Counted from the stretch's first letter, positions 24,733 through 32,755 are shown. The stretch is DNA of 38,298 nt from Gammaproteobacteria bacterium UBA2810 (GCA_002351705.1 DEHC01000004.1:1-38298), one strand, 5' to 3'. The notes: generated by a model not told the origin, from the sequence alone. Numbers and translations are program-made.

Positions 24733-24750
24733 GCAGAACGGAGGTTCTGC
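24733..24750 (-). promoter_or_regulatory. Hairpin in the pgk leader
   Basis: GCAGAAC (24733-24739) and GTTCTGC (24744-24750) form a perfect 7-bp stem with a 4-base loop, about 28 bases before the pgk start codon. A role in stability or translation is possible; no U-tract is convincing. Confidence 0.4.
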
Positions 24751-24817
24751 CAGAGTCTTTCGCCGGCTCAGTCCGGGCTGTAAGCCACGCGGGAGGATAC
24801 CGGCACTTATCGCCCTT

Positions 24818-24826
24818 ATTCTACCA
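24818..24826 (-). promoter_or_regulatory. pgk: Extended -10 promoter of pgk
   Basis: On the minus strand TGGTAGAAT is an extended -10 element; the same nine bases occur at the rpsO promoter. The -35 position is poor. The predicted leader is about 105 bases. Confidence 0.45.
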
Positions 24827-24855
24827 CGTAAGAGCGGGATCTGAGCGCACCCGAG

Positions 24856-24972
24856 CCGCAAAAATCAGCATCTGCCGCATATTTTCCGCATGAATGATGC
24901 ATTTTGCGGAAAGATATGTAAATTTTCCGGCAAATCTGCCTCAAAGGAGACATTTGCGGGCTTTTCCGCAAA
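24856..24972. promoter_or_regulatory. Cluster of TTTTCCGCA-type half-sites upstream of pgk
   Basis: The 354-base gap 24706-25059 has no gene. Between 24856 and 24972 are at least six related elements in both orientations: CCGCAAAAA (24856), TTTTCCGCA (24882), TGCGGAAA (24905), TTTTCCGG.CAAA (24923), TTTGCGG (24953) and TTTTCCGCAAA (24962). Two pairs form inverted repeats: 24883-24890 with 24905-24912, and 24953-24959 with 24966-24972. The cluster is 30-150 bases upstream of the predicted pgk -10. Confidence 0.5.
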
Positions 24973-25059
24973 GGCATGCAGCCTCACGCAGGCCGCCCTA
25001 TGCACTCTTCCGGCCTGAGCCCGGAAACATCAGAGCCGTGCCGGATTTTCAGCAGAATT

Positions 25060-26859
25060 TCATGACTGTACGTCAGGAAGCAGCTCCCTGCATCTGACTG
25101 CGCATTCGCGGCCCCGGAAAGCTATCCCGCATTCAATCACCCTGTCAGATCCTTCGCTGCAGAGCGCAGCCGCGTATCCCTTCTCCTCGATCTGCGCGAT
25201 GGCTTTTGACGCCAGTTCCTGAAGCCTGGCTGCGGCATCTGATGCGTATTTAACCTCAATCACCACGGAAGATGCCCCGTCGTATGAGCTGAAAGTTATA
25301 TCAGCGTAGCCGCGGCCGCTCTCGGCCTCTGACTGGAAATCGCCGATATAATCCCTGACGGCAGCAAGGAGACCGTTCAGGAAGCCGTGGTAGAAATTCT
25401 CGTGTGGAGCCCTGGTGGCATTGTCACGGAGCGAGACAAATCCGCGAAGAAGAGTGCGCAGCGACTCGGTCGCATTGACTGAATCCCCTGAAAGCAGCTC
25501 ATCAATCAGTTTTCTGACGAGAGCGCCGTACCCGTTGGGGCCCTTGCTTTTGTAATAGTCAGATATGTTCTTTTTGAAGCAGCGGCGGATCTCCTCGTTC
25601 GGGATACGGAGCTCATTTATTCCGTCATCACAGCGTCTGTCGAGAGTGAGGTAGCCTGTATAAAGGAGGATGTTCCAGAACTGCTCGGAGCTCAGGTTAT
25701 TGAGGTGCAGAGTTCCGTAGCTCATGCCTTCGTCCACCTCTGTCCTTATGCTCCCCCCGGCAAGCAGCGCCTCTATGCGATCTGCATCCTCTGAGGTAAG
25801 ATTCGGCATATGCTCTGTAATGACAGGCGTATTGCTTGTGTTGTTCCAGTAAGGCTTAGGCTGGAATGCAGCTGGATCCCTGACGTCACTGAGCTCACTG
25901 ACGTAGCTCGTGACATCCCACGGGCAGAAAAGGTCCTGTCCCCCGATGCTGTAGCCGTCATACCATTCCCTGGCCCTTTCGTATAAGTCTCCCAGTCCGT
26001 AGTAGTCCATCATAGCCCTGACTTCCACCGGAGTGAAGCCAATGGCTGTGCCGAGGCTTTCACTATCGGTCAGCACAGTGTCAATGCTCAGATTGTTGAG
26101 TCCGGTGAAAATCCCTTCCTTGGTTGCCCGGAGGCATCCGGTCAGAATGACCTTGCTGGTGTCGCTGTTGGTCTTGAGCGCATCGCCAAGCATTTCTCCG
26201 ATCAGATCGCTCATAGGCCCGTAGTATCCGCTTATGGCGGCCTTCTGCAGAGGCACATCGTACTCGTCAATCAGCAGCACCGGCTTATGGCTGTCTCCGA
26301 AGCGTTCCCGGAGAAGCCTGCAGAGAAAAGCCAGTGATCCCTCCGCATAGCCTCTGTTGGCTGGCTGTCTCAGATATCTGTAGTTAATGAGGATATTTAA
26401 AAAATCACGGTCATCCTCAGCAAGCTCAGGCCCGTCAAGCCAGCGGAACCCTTTAGCAAGATTTGATATAGTCCTTGCGAGCCTGTCATAGGCTACATCA
26501 AATCCGGAAGCTTTGACTCCCTTGAGCGAGAGAGAGACAACAGGATACTGTCCCATGTGCTCCTCACAGAACTCATGGTCATCCATTACCTTAAGCCCGC
26601 GGAAGAGCTCCTGCTGCGAAGAGGTGTCACATGGATGCTGATAGTCCATCTCCAGAAAATAGCGGAGAGTGCTCATGGTCAGGGTCTTCCCGAAGCGCCT
26701 CGGGCGGAGCAGCAGGAACCAGTCACTGCCGCTGCAGAAAAGAGGCTTAAGGTACTGCGTCTTGTCGACATAGTAGCCGTTTTTCCTCCGAAGGTCCCTG
26801 AAGTCCTCCGCGCCAGGCTTCGGGATGAGCCTTGTCTGATTCTGGCTTGCCTCCGCCAT
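25060..26859 (-). CDS. AAA-ATPase-like / PD-(D/E)XK nuclease protein, copy B
   Basis: A paralogue of the protein at 11660-13459, also 599 residues and on the same strand. It shows DKTQYL, Walker-A-like RPRRFGKTLT (52-61), Walker B PVLLIDEYD (193-201), ATKEGIFTGLNN, and the nuclease pattern YADITFSSYDG...VVIEVKYA. Most of the length aligns with copy A without gaps and with the majority of residues identical. Residues about 113-190 (between the conserved SLSLK and KPVLLIDEYD) share little. It ends 354 bases before pgk. The function of the family is uncertain, as for copy A. SD GGAG precedes the ATG. Confidence 0.85.
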   Translation of the reverse strand: MAEASQNQTRLIPKPGAEDFRDLRRKNGYYVDKTQYLKPLFCSGSDWFLLLRPRRFGKTLTMSTLRYFLEMDYQHPCDTSSQQELFRGLKVMDDHEFCEEHMGQYPVVSLSLKGVKASGFDVAYDRLARTISNLAKGFRWLDGPELAEDDRDFLNILINYRYLRQPANRGYAEGSLAFLCRLLRERFGDSHKPVLLIDEYDVPLQKAAISGYYGPMSDLIGEMLGDALKTNSDTSKVILTGCLRATKEGIFTGLNNLSIDTVLTDSESLGTAIGFTPVEVRAMMDYYGLGDLYERAREWYDGYSIGGQDLFCPWDVTSYVSELSDVRDPAAFQPKPYWNNTSNTPVITEHMPNLTSEDADRIEALLAGGSIRTEVDEGMSYGTLHLNNLSSEQFWNILLYTGYLTLDRRCDDGINELRIPNEEIRRCFKKNISDYYKSKGPNGYGALVRKLIDELLSGDSVNATESLRTLLRGFVSLRDNATRAPHENFYHGFLNGLLAAVRDYIGDFQSEAESGRGYADITFSSYDGASSVVIEVKYASDAAARLQELASKAIAQIEEKGYAAALCSEGSDRVIECGIAFRGRECAVRCRELLPDVQS

Positions 26860-26928
26860 TCCACACTCCCTGCAGCCCTGAATGACTGCAATACGGAAAG
26901 ATGAACTGATGATGTTATGAACAGCCCT

Positions 26929-26937
26929 ATTCTAGCA
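26929..26937 (-). promoter_or_regulatory. Extended -10 promoter upstream of ATPase copy B
   Basis: On the minus strand TGCTAGAAT lies 75 bases before the start codon, at almost the same distance as in copy A, and is embedded in a conserved stretch (TTCTGCTAGAATA.GGCTGTT). Confidence 0.5.
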
Positions 26938-27064
26938 GAATCAATGCTGAATCATCAGTCTGCCGCAGCCCGGCATGCCGGTTTTAAGCGAGGTCAGCGG
27001 ACATTTTTCGCAGGGAAAAACCATCCGGAACCTCCCGCAGATTCCTCCCCCCTGCGCCTATCCT

Positions 27065-27093
27065 TTGCCGCTCCCGCGCCCGGGGAGTACAAT
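27065..27093 (+). promoter_or_regulatory. Sigma-70 promoter of rarD
   Basis: TTGCCG (27065-27070) and TACAAT (27088-27093) are spaced by 17 bases. The leader before the start at 27127 is about 27 bases. Confidence 0.65.
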
Positions 27094-27126
27094 AGCGATT
27101 CCATTATCCTGCTGTGTGAGGGTGAA

Positions 27127-28044
27127 ATGACTGAGGAGAAAAAAGGCTTCTGGGCGGCCATCGCCTCCCTTACCATCTGGGGACTCTATCCGCTTTATTT
27201 CAGCCGCCTCACGTTCGCCTCCGACTACGTGATTGTCTGCTGGCGCCTCCTCTGGACCGTCATCTTCCTTGCCCTCTTCATTGCCGTCGGGCGCAAGACG
27301 GGGAAGCTCATCGAGATTTTCCGCTCGCCAAAAACTTCCCTGGCGCTGCTCCTGAGCGGCTCGCTGATGTTCTCCTGCTGGTATTGCTATATCGCGGGCG
27401 TAACGCGCGGGATGTACCTGGACCTCAGCATGTCCCTCTACCTGAACCCCGTCATGAACATGGTCTTCGGCGTCGTGTTCCTCCACGAGCGCTTCAGCAG
27501 GGCAGGAAAGGTCGCCGCGGCGCTCTGCCTCCTCGCGCTTGTCATCCTCTTCGCGATGAGCGGCACGCTCCCCACGCTTGCGCTCGTCATGAGCGCGCTC
27601 TGGGGACTCTACACCCTTGTCCGGAAAATCGTGAAGGTGAGCGCCATCGCGGGGCTCATGGCGGAGAACATCATATTCATCCCGGTAGCGGTGTTCATCC
27701 TGTTCTTTACCGATGGGGAGCATTTCACGAACCCGCTCGCGACGCCCAAAGAGTGGGTGATGCTCATGATCGCGGGCTTCATCACGGTCGTCCCGATGAT
27801 TCTCTACACCTACGGCGCAAGGCGGGTGAAGCTCGTGACTCTCGGGTTCATACAGTACATCGAGCCCAGCATGGGCTTCATCATCGCCTGCCTGTTCCTC
27901 GGGGACACGCCGTCAGTCGCGAAGATGATCGCATTCATCATCATCTGGACGGCTCTCGCCATCCTCTCCGCGGAGAGCCTCTTGGAGAAAAAGACGGGGC
28001 ACCTCATGAGGCAGAGGAAGGACAGGAAGGGCTTCATCTCATAA
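27127..28044 (+). CDS. rarD: RarD-type EamA/DMT-family transporter
   Basis: A 305-residue inner membrane protein with about ten hydrophobic helices. It follows the RarD subgroup (protein RarD, EamA family): GFWAAIASLTIWGLYPLYF at the start, LYLNPVMNMVFGVVFLHERF in the first half, LWGLYTLVRKIVKV, then VPMILYTYGARRVKLVTLGFIQYIEPS. Start 27127 (MTEEKKG) has AGGGTGA upstream; the frame stays open further, but the promoter and ribosome binding site support this choice. The substrate is not known; E. coli RarD is only linked to chloramphenicol sensitivity. It converges with gltS, 19 bases away. Confidence 0.88.
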   Translation: MTEEKKGFWAAIASLTIWGLYPLYFSRLTFASDYVIVCWRLLWTVIFLALFIAVGRKTGKLIEIFRSPKTSLALLLSGSLMFSCWYCYIAGVTRGMYLDLSMSLYLNPVMNMVFGVVFLHERFSRAGKVAAALCLLALVILFAMSGTLPTLALVMSALWGLYTLVRKIVKVSAIAGLMAENIIFIPVAVFILFFTDGEHFTNPLATPKEWVMLMIAGFITVVPMILYTYGARRVKLVTLGFIQYIEPSMGFIIACLFLGDTPSVAKMIAFIIIWTALAILSAESLLEKKTGHLMRQRKDRKGFIS

Positions 28045-28063
28045 GAAGCCCCGGTCCTTGGTA

Positions 28064-29272
28064 TCAGACAATCGCCTTGATGAACACGGTGATGATTATC
28101 GCGTGCACGAAGTCAATGAAGAGCGAGCCCACTATAGGCACGACGAAGAAGGCCTTCGGCGAGGGGCCGTTGGCTCCGGTGAAGGTGTCCATGTTGGCAA
28201 TCGCGTTCGGAGTCGCGCCCATGCCGAAGCCGCAGTGTCCGCAGGCGAGCACGGCCGCGTCATAGTCCCTGCCCATCATATTGAAGGTGACGAAATAGGC
28301 GTAGAAGGCCATAAGCACCGTCTGCACCAGAAGTATCACGACGAGAGGGACCGCGAGGCTCTCAAGCTCCCAGAGCCTCATGCTCATGAGGGCCATCGCG
28401 AGGAAGTACTGCAGCGCAAGCTCTCCGAGCGTCCCGATCTCGTTTGAGGGAAGGTTCATCCTCCTGAAGTCCGCCACGTTCCTCATCACTGCTGCCACAA
28501 TCATCGGCGCGAGGTAGGAGGGGAGAACCAGACCGACGTGCTTGAGCCACATGTTGATAAAGGTGCCGATGCCCATGCAGACGATGAGGCAGGCGCAGGC
28601 ATTGTAGAGATCATGCCTGCCGGCCTTCGGGATCTCGCCGCCGGGCGCTGCCTTCACCTGCACCGCCTCGGCTTTGGGAACAGGGCTGATGTGGTTGCGT
28701 GCCATGAGAAGCTTTCCTACAGGTCCCCCGAGCATTGATCCCATTACAAGGCCGAACGTCGCGCCGGCGACGCTGACCGAGAGCGCACCGGTGAGGCCGT
28801 GCTGCTCAAGGAGCGGTCCGAAGGCCGCCGAGGTTCCGTGCCCGCCTGTAAGAGGAATCGAGCCGGTCGCGAGGCCCATCAGCGGGTTGAGGCCGAAGAG
28901 CTCGGCGAGCCCCACCCCGACAACGTTCTGCAGGCAGATGAGGAGCATCGAGCAGAGGAGGAAGATCACCACGCTGATGCCGCCGTGGATAAGCATCCTG
29001 ATGCTCGCCGTAAAGCCGATGGAGGTGAAGAAAGCCATCATCAGGAGGTCCTTCAGCGAGCTGTCAAAGGTCAGGTAGAACAGCCCGGTCTTGTAGCCGA
29101 TGAGGGCGAGCAAGGCGAAGAAAATGCCGCCGAGCACCGGTACCGGAATGAAGAACTTCTTCAGGATCGGGAAAAACTTCTTGATGACCGTGCCAAGGAG
29201 CAGCAGGATGACTGAGATGGCAAGGGTCACTGTCATATCGCAGTTAGCGCTAAAGAGAATTTCCTGGTTCAT
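28064..29272 (-). CDS. gltS: Sodium/glutamate symporter GltS
   Basis: Na+-coupled glutamate uptake across the inner membrane. The 402-residue length equals E. coli GltS (401). Hydrophobic helices span the full protein, with the family loops KKFFIPVPVLGGIFFAL, GSIPLTGGHGTSAAFGP (a re-entrant loop with the GGHGT motif) and CGHCGFGMGATPNAIANM in the second half repeat. The ribosome binding site GGGGA precedes the ATG. It sits between rarD and pnp, separated from pnp by a terminator. Confidence 0.95.
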   Translation of the reverse strand: MNQEILFSANCDMTVTLAISVILLLLGTVIKKFFPILKKFFIPVPVLGGIFFALLALIGYKTGLFYLTFDSSLKDLLMMAFFTSIGFTASIRMLIHGGISVVIFLLCSMLLICLQNVVGVGLAELFGLNPLMGLATGSIPLTGGHGTSAAFGPLLEQHGLTGALSVSVAGATFGLVMGSMLGGPVGKLLMARNHISPVPKAEAVQVKAAPGGEIPKAGRHDLYNACACLIVCMGIGTFINMWLKHVGLVLPSYLAPMIVAAVMRNVADFRRMNLPSNEIGTLGELALQYFLAMALMSMRLWELESLAVPLVVILLVQTVLMAFYAYFVTFNMMGRDYDAAVLACGHCGFGMGATPNAIANMDTFTGANGPSPKAFFVVPIVGSLFIDFVHAIIITVFIKAIV

Positions 29273-29301
29273 GATTTTTCCCCGATCCGGCGTGACGGCT
29301 A

Positions 29302-29310
29302 ATTTTACCA
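29302..29310 (-). promoter_or_regulatory. gltS: Extended -10 promoter of gltS
   Basis: On the minus strand TGGTAAAAT lies about 30 bases before the gltS start. No convincing -35. Confidence 0.45.
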
Positions 29311-29346
29311 GCTTTTTACATATGTTCCCTGCTCTCTCCTAAAATG

Positions 29347-29373
29347 AAAAAGGCCCGGAATCGCTTCCGGGCC
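29347..29373 (-). terminator. pnp: Intrinsic terminator of pnp
   Basis: GGCCCGGAA (29352-29360) and TTCCGGGCC (29365-29373) form a perfect 9-bp stem with a 4-base loop; on the minus strand five Ts follow. It starts 28 bases after the pnp stop. Confidence 0.9.
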
Positions 29374-29400
29374 GTGTCTTTAATGAGCAGCCGCTAAAGC

Positions 29401-32115
29401 TTACTCTGCGCTTTCTGCCTCAGGTGCGGCATTCTCCGAGCGGGGCCTTGACGCTCTTCTTCTCGGACGGGGCTTTGCATCGCCCTCGTCTGCCTTCCTC
29501 GGCGCGCGGCGTGCGGGAGCGCGGCGGCGTACGGGGCGCTTCTTCGGCTCGCCTGCAGTCTCACCATCTGCGGCAGGCTCAGACGGAGCCTCTGCCTCGG
29601 GAGCAGCCTCTGCGGGAGCCTCCTCCTCAGGAGCGCTGACTGCCTCAGGCTCTGCGTCAGCCGGAGCCTCCTCTGCGGACTCCTCACTCCCTGCCCCCGG
29701 AGCAGGCTCCTCAGGAGCCTGCTCTGCGGCAGGCTCTGCGGGAGTTTCATCAGAAGCAGGAGCGGTCTCAGCCTCTGCTGCGGCAGGCTCTGCGGGAGCT
29801 GCCTCCTCTGCGGCCTTCTCCTCGGCGGCTGCGGCGGAGACGCCGTAAAGGGCTGCCTCGGGAGCAGGCTTCTGCTCCTCTGCGTCTGCTGCGGGAGCTT
29901 CCTCAGGTGCCTCTGGAGCCGGGGCTGCGGCCTCAGGCTCCGCGGGCTTCTCCCCGGCAGCGGCCTCAGGCGCGGGAGCTGCTGCCTCAGCGCTCTCCGG
30001 AGCTGCCTTCTGAGCCTCTGACTCAGGCGTAGGAGTCCCGGGAGCGGTGGTCTCCGTAGCCTCTGCAGTGCCTTCCTCATCGTCCTTAGCGGACTTGATC
30101 GAGAGCGCAATCCTGTTCTTGCTGTCGATGTTCATGACCTTGACCCGGACCTCGTCACCTACAGAGAGGTACTCGGAGACGTCCTTGATCTTGGTGCCGG
30201 TGATCTGGGAGATGTGGACGAGGCCGTCCTTCCCCGGGAGGATGTTCACGAAAGCGCCGAAATCGACGATTCTCGTGACATGGCCGGTGTAGATCTGGCC
30301 TACCTCGACCCTGGAGTCAGTTATTTCGTGGATGCGGCGGACTGCAGTCTCCATGGAGCTCTCGTCAGGTGCGCAGATCTCAACCCTGCCGTCCTCGCGG
30401 ACCTCAATCTCTGCTCCGGACTCCTCGCTGATGGAACGGATGGTCCCGCCGCCCTTTCCGACAACCGACTTTGCGTCAGCCGGGCTGATGTTGATGGTGC
30501 GGATCTGCGGCGCGAAGCGGGAGACGCTCTCGCGCGGAGAGCCGAGCGCTGCGGAGGAGACGCGGAGGACATGAAGCCTTGCAAGGCGTGCCTGGGAGAT
30601 GAGCGCTGCGATCTTGTCTGCAGGAATGACAGCGGAGTTGGCGGAGAGCATAACGGCGGTGACGCCGCTCTTCGTGCCGGACTCAACCAGGGTGACATCT
30701 GCTGCGGCAAGCTCGTCAGCTGTGAGGTCAGAGAGGACCGTGCCGCCGATGATGCCAGCGGAGACGCAGGCTGCGGCGCTCTTCACGCCGACTCCGGCGT
30801 CCATGAGCGCAAGGGAAAGGCCGGTTACCGAGGGAACGGCAACGGCGCCGTCAGTTCCGATGACCTCGATGTCAGAGCTGATCTGATAGGTGAGGCTCCC
30901 TTCCTGCTGCGGAAGCACCGGAAGGATGGAGGCGCGGATGAAGGAGCTGATCCTGCCGGTGTCGAGGCTCTCGTCTGCGGTGTGGACATCGGCGGTGAAG
31001 CACTCGCCCCTGTGCGCGCCGCGCTCGGCGTCAAGAGTAACGACGGAGAGGGCCTGGATGCCGCCGTCAGTGAAGAATGCGGAGCCGTGGACGCGGGGGA
31101 TTACGCCGACGCCCGCGCTGAGGGCTGCGACCATCTGAGCGGTGCGGCCGTCCTCCCTGTCCCCGGACTCGATGCGGTGGCGGATGATGCTGCGCAGGGC
31201 CCTTCTCGAGAGCATTCCGGCAGTCGCGGGATCAAGGGAGAGGGACGGATCTGCGGAGTTCGCCTTCTCGGCGACAATCTCCGCGCCGACGGCGCCCTGT
31301 CCGGCAAGGCCGATGATGTTGACGAGCGCGTCATCGCGCTGCCTCTCGGCCGCGCTCTCATCGGCGCCTTCCTCAGTCTTCACCGCATCCGCGGTGAGGG
31401 CCTTCACGAACTTACCGAGGAGCTCTGCCTCCTTTGCCTCATCCGGGGCTGCGGGAACGGCGGCGCCTGCGGCTGCCGCGAACTCGCCGATGGCTGCGGC
31501 GGCGGGAGCAATCGCCTTCTGGGCGAACTCAACTGCAGCGGGAATAACCGAATCGCCGGCCTCTGCGGCACGGCCCTCGGCGCTCATGGTGCCCTCAGCG
31601 GTTCCGGTAACGACGAGATCAAGGGAGCTCAGGGCGATTTCGGAGCGGACCGGGTTCAGGATGAACTGGCCGTTGATGAGGCCGACCCTCGCTGCCGCGA
31701 ACGGAGCGCGGATCGGAAGGCCTGCGGCAGCCGCCGCAGCTGATGCAGCGATGATGGAAATCAGATCCGCCGGGATCTCGGGGTTCGAGGAGAGCAGGAC
31801 AACGGAGACGCTGTAGCCCTCGTACTCATCTGCGAGCCTGTCGCCGAAGGAGGCGAGGAGCGCGCGGCGGACAACGCCGCCGATCTCGCTCTCGCGCCTG
31901 ATGACAGCCGCGGTCCTCTCGGCCTTCCTGCCGAGAGAGGATCTGCGCGACTCGAAGGTGACCCTGAAGCCGCTGCCGCCCTTTACCACGGAGGCAAGAA
32001 CGGAGGTGTCATCCATTCCGGCTACGACATAGGTTCCCGCGCCCTTGACCGCCGCGCCTGTCTCTAAATTGATTGTCTGCTGACCGTACTTGAAAGATTT
32101 GACGATTGGATCCAC
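29401..32115 (-). CDS. pnp: Degenerate polynucleotide phosphorylase homologue with long C-terminal tail
   Basis: In normal PNPase, two RNase PH domains, KH and S1 act as a phosphorolytic 3' exoribonuclease trimer. The GTG at 32115 is chosen: it gives DPIVKSFKYGQQTINLETG as in E. coli, with GAGGG upstream; the frame to 32289 is not family sequence. Domains (904 aa): RNase PH 1 about 2-200, helical linker 200-325, RNase PH 2 330-530, KH with GKGG at 553-556, S1 603-677. RNase PH 2 lacks key residues by hand alignment: the SSS phosphate loop (E. coli 437-439) is A-V-A at 424-426, the KRREIGHG motif is absent with about 9 residues deleted, and Asp486, Asp492 and Lys494 are Leu469, Thr475 and Val477. 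Residues 678-904 are Ala/Pro/Glu-rich and then Arg-rich (KKRPVRRRAPARRAPRK). It follows rpsO, as usual for pnp. Probably not catalytic; RNA binding may persist. Confidence 0.85.
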   Translation of the reverse strand: MDPIVKSFKYGQQTINLETGAAVKGAGTYVVAGMDDTSVLASVVKGGSGFRVTFESRRSSLGRKAERTAAVIRRESEIGGVVRRALLASFGDRLADEYEGYSVSVVLLSSNPEIPADLISIIAASAAAAAAGLPIRAPFAAARVGLINGQFILNPVRSEIALSSLDLVVTGTAEGTMSAEGRAAEAGDSVIPAAVEFAQKAIAPAAAAIGEFAAAAGAAVPAAPDEAKEAELLGKFVKALTADAVKTEEGADESAAERQRDDALVNIIGLAGQGAVGAEIVAEKANSADPSLSLDPATAGMLSRRALRSIIRHRIESGDREDGRTAQMVAALSAGVGVIPRVHGSAFFTDGGIQALSVVTLDAERGAHRGECFTADVHTADESLDTGRISSFIRASILPVLPQQEGSLTYQISSDIEVIGTDGAVAVPSVTGLSLALMDAGVGVKSAAACVSAGIIGGTVLSDLTADELAAADVTLVESGTKSGVTAVMLSANSAVIPADKIAALISQARLARLHVLRVSSAALGSPRESVSRFAPQIRTINISPADAKSVVGKGGGTIRSISEESGAEIEVREDGRVEICAPDESSMETAVRRIHEITDSRVEVGQIYTGHVTRIVDFGAFVNILPGKDGLVHISQITGTKIKDVSEYLSVGDEVRVKVMNIDSKNRIALSIKSAKDDEEGTAEATETTAPGTPTPESEAQKAAPESAEAAAPAPEAAAGEKPAEPEAAAPAPEAPEEAPAADAEEQKPAPEAALYGVSAAAAEEKAAEEAAPAEPAAAEAETAPASDETPAEPAAEQAPEEPAPGAGSEESAEEAPADAEPEAVSAPEEEAPAEAAPEAEAPSEPAADGETAGEPKKRPVRRRAPARRAPRKADEGDAKPRPRRRASRPRSENAAPEAESAE

Positions 32116-32189
32116 TTTAAAAAATCCCTCAGCCGGAAACACGCCGAGTGAGCGCTGTTCCCGGACAAAATTAATAAAAACGGCCCTCT

Positions 32190-32244
32190 GTGCCCCGGGA
32201 GCTTCCTCCGAGCCGTGATCGCACGGAAGGAGCCTCCGGGGCAC
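32190..32244 (-). promoter_or_regulatory. pnp: Long stem-loop in the pnp leader (RNase III-type)
   Basis: An imperfect 24-bp-plus hairpin with 27-base arms: nine perfect outer pairs (32190-32198 with 32236-32244), then further pairing with three mismatches to a loop near 32214-32220. It lies 75 bases upstream of the GTG. In E. coli a leader stem-loop is cut by RNase III and mediates pnp autoregulation; equivalence here is inferred. The whole 640-base gap 32116-32755 has no gene; it also holds hairpins at 32254-32268 and 32359-32381. Confidence 0.65.
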
Positions 32245-32358
32245 GGGAGCTGAAGCCGCAAAGCGGCTCTGCATGCCAAAGCCCTGCACGTGTCAGTGCG
32301 CAATAATCCGGGCACGGCATGATCCGCGGTTCCCGTCCGCGGGCCGTCTAATTTCCCC

Positions 32359-32381
32359 GCCGCGCCATGAGCGGGCGCGGC
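32359..32381. repeat. 8-bp perfect GC hairpin in the rpsO-pnp gap
   Basis: GCCGCGCC (32359-32366) and GGCGCGGC (32374-32381) with a 7-base loop; no U-tract on either side, so structural rather than a terminator. Confidence 0.4.
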
Positions 32382-32529
32382 AGGTGACAAACTTTCCCCC
32401 GTTTCCTGTTGCGGTCACGGGGAATGAAAAGAACATTCCGCTTCCCAATCGCAGCTATATCCGGCCAGCCCGGCCATTTCGATATTTCCGCTGGAGAAGA
32501 GCAGTCAGCCCTTTTCGCCTGACTCCTAA

Positions 32530-32558
32530 ATTATAAGAGAAAAACAAGATGCTTTCAT
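32530..32558 (-). promoter_or_regulatory. pnp: Sigma-70 promoter of pnp
   Basis: On the minus strand ATGAAA (32553-32558) and a perfect TATAAT (32530-32535) are 17 bases apart. Transcription from here would give a leader of about 400 bases containing the long stem-loop. Confidence 0.6.
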
Positions 32559-32690
32559 GACCAAAGAGAAGTTTTGATATGCAGCACATATTTTGGGAAA
32601 AAGCCGCATGATACGCGCTTTGGCGGAGCTGCCGGTGAAAATACTGTAAATATGAAGGGAAATCGCTGCAGGGCGTTTCCCTGAAACGAC

Positions 32691-32719
32691 AAAAGGCAGA
32701 CCATTTCGATCTGCCTTTT
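32691..32719 (-). terminator. rpsO: Intrinsic terminator of rpsO
   Basis: AAAAGGCAGA (32691-32700) pairs perfectly with TCTGCCTTTT (32710-32719). On the minus strand a T-rich end follows. It starts 37 bases past the rpsO stop and separates rpsO from pnp. Confidence 0.85.
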
Positions 32720-32755
32720 CTGACAAAACCGCGTCCGGCGATGCCGGACTGCTGA

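Noticed and set aside
24706..25059. Possible small gene in the ATPase-pgk gap
   Set aside because: Short plus frames at 24699-24893 and 24894-25097 lack ribosome binding sites and fall on the inverted-repeat cluster.
11660..26859. Composite transposon bounded by the two ATPase genes
   Set aside because: The 11.6 kb between the copies contains core genes (proS, pgk, fbaA), and no terminal inverted repeats or transposase were seen; local duplication is simpler.
27058..27723. 221-codon minus frame opposite rarD
   Set aside because: His/Glu/Arg-rich antisense of membrane-protein codons; rarD signatures are on the plus strand.
30214..31743. 509-codon plus frame opposite pnp
   Set aside because: A long antisense frame caused by high GC; pnp domains on the minus strand are clear and this frame has no recognisable motif.
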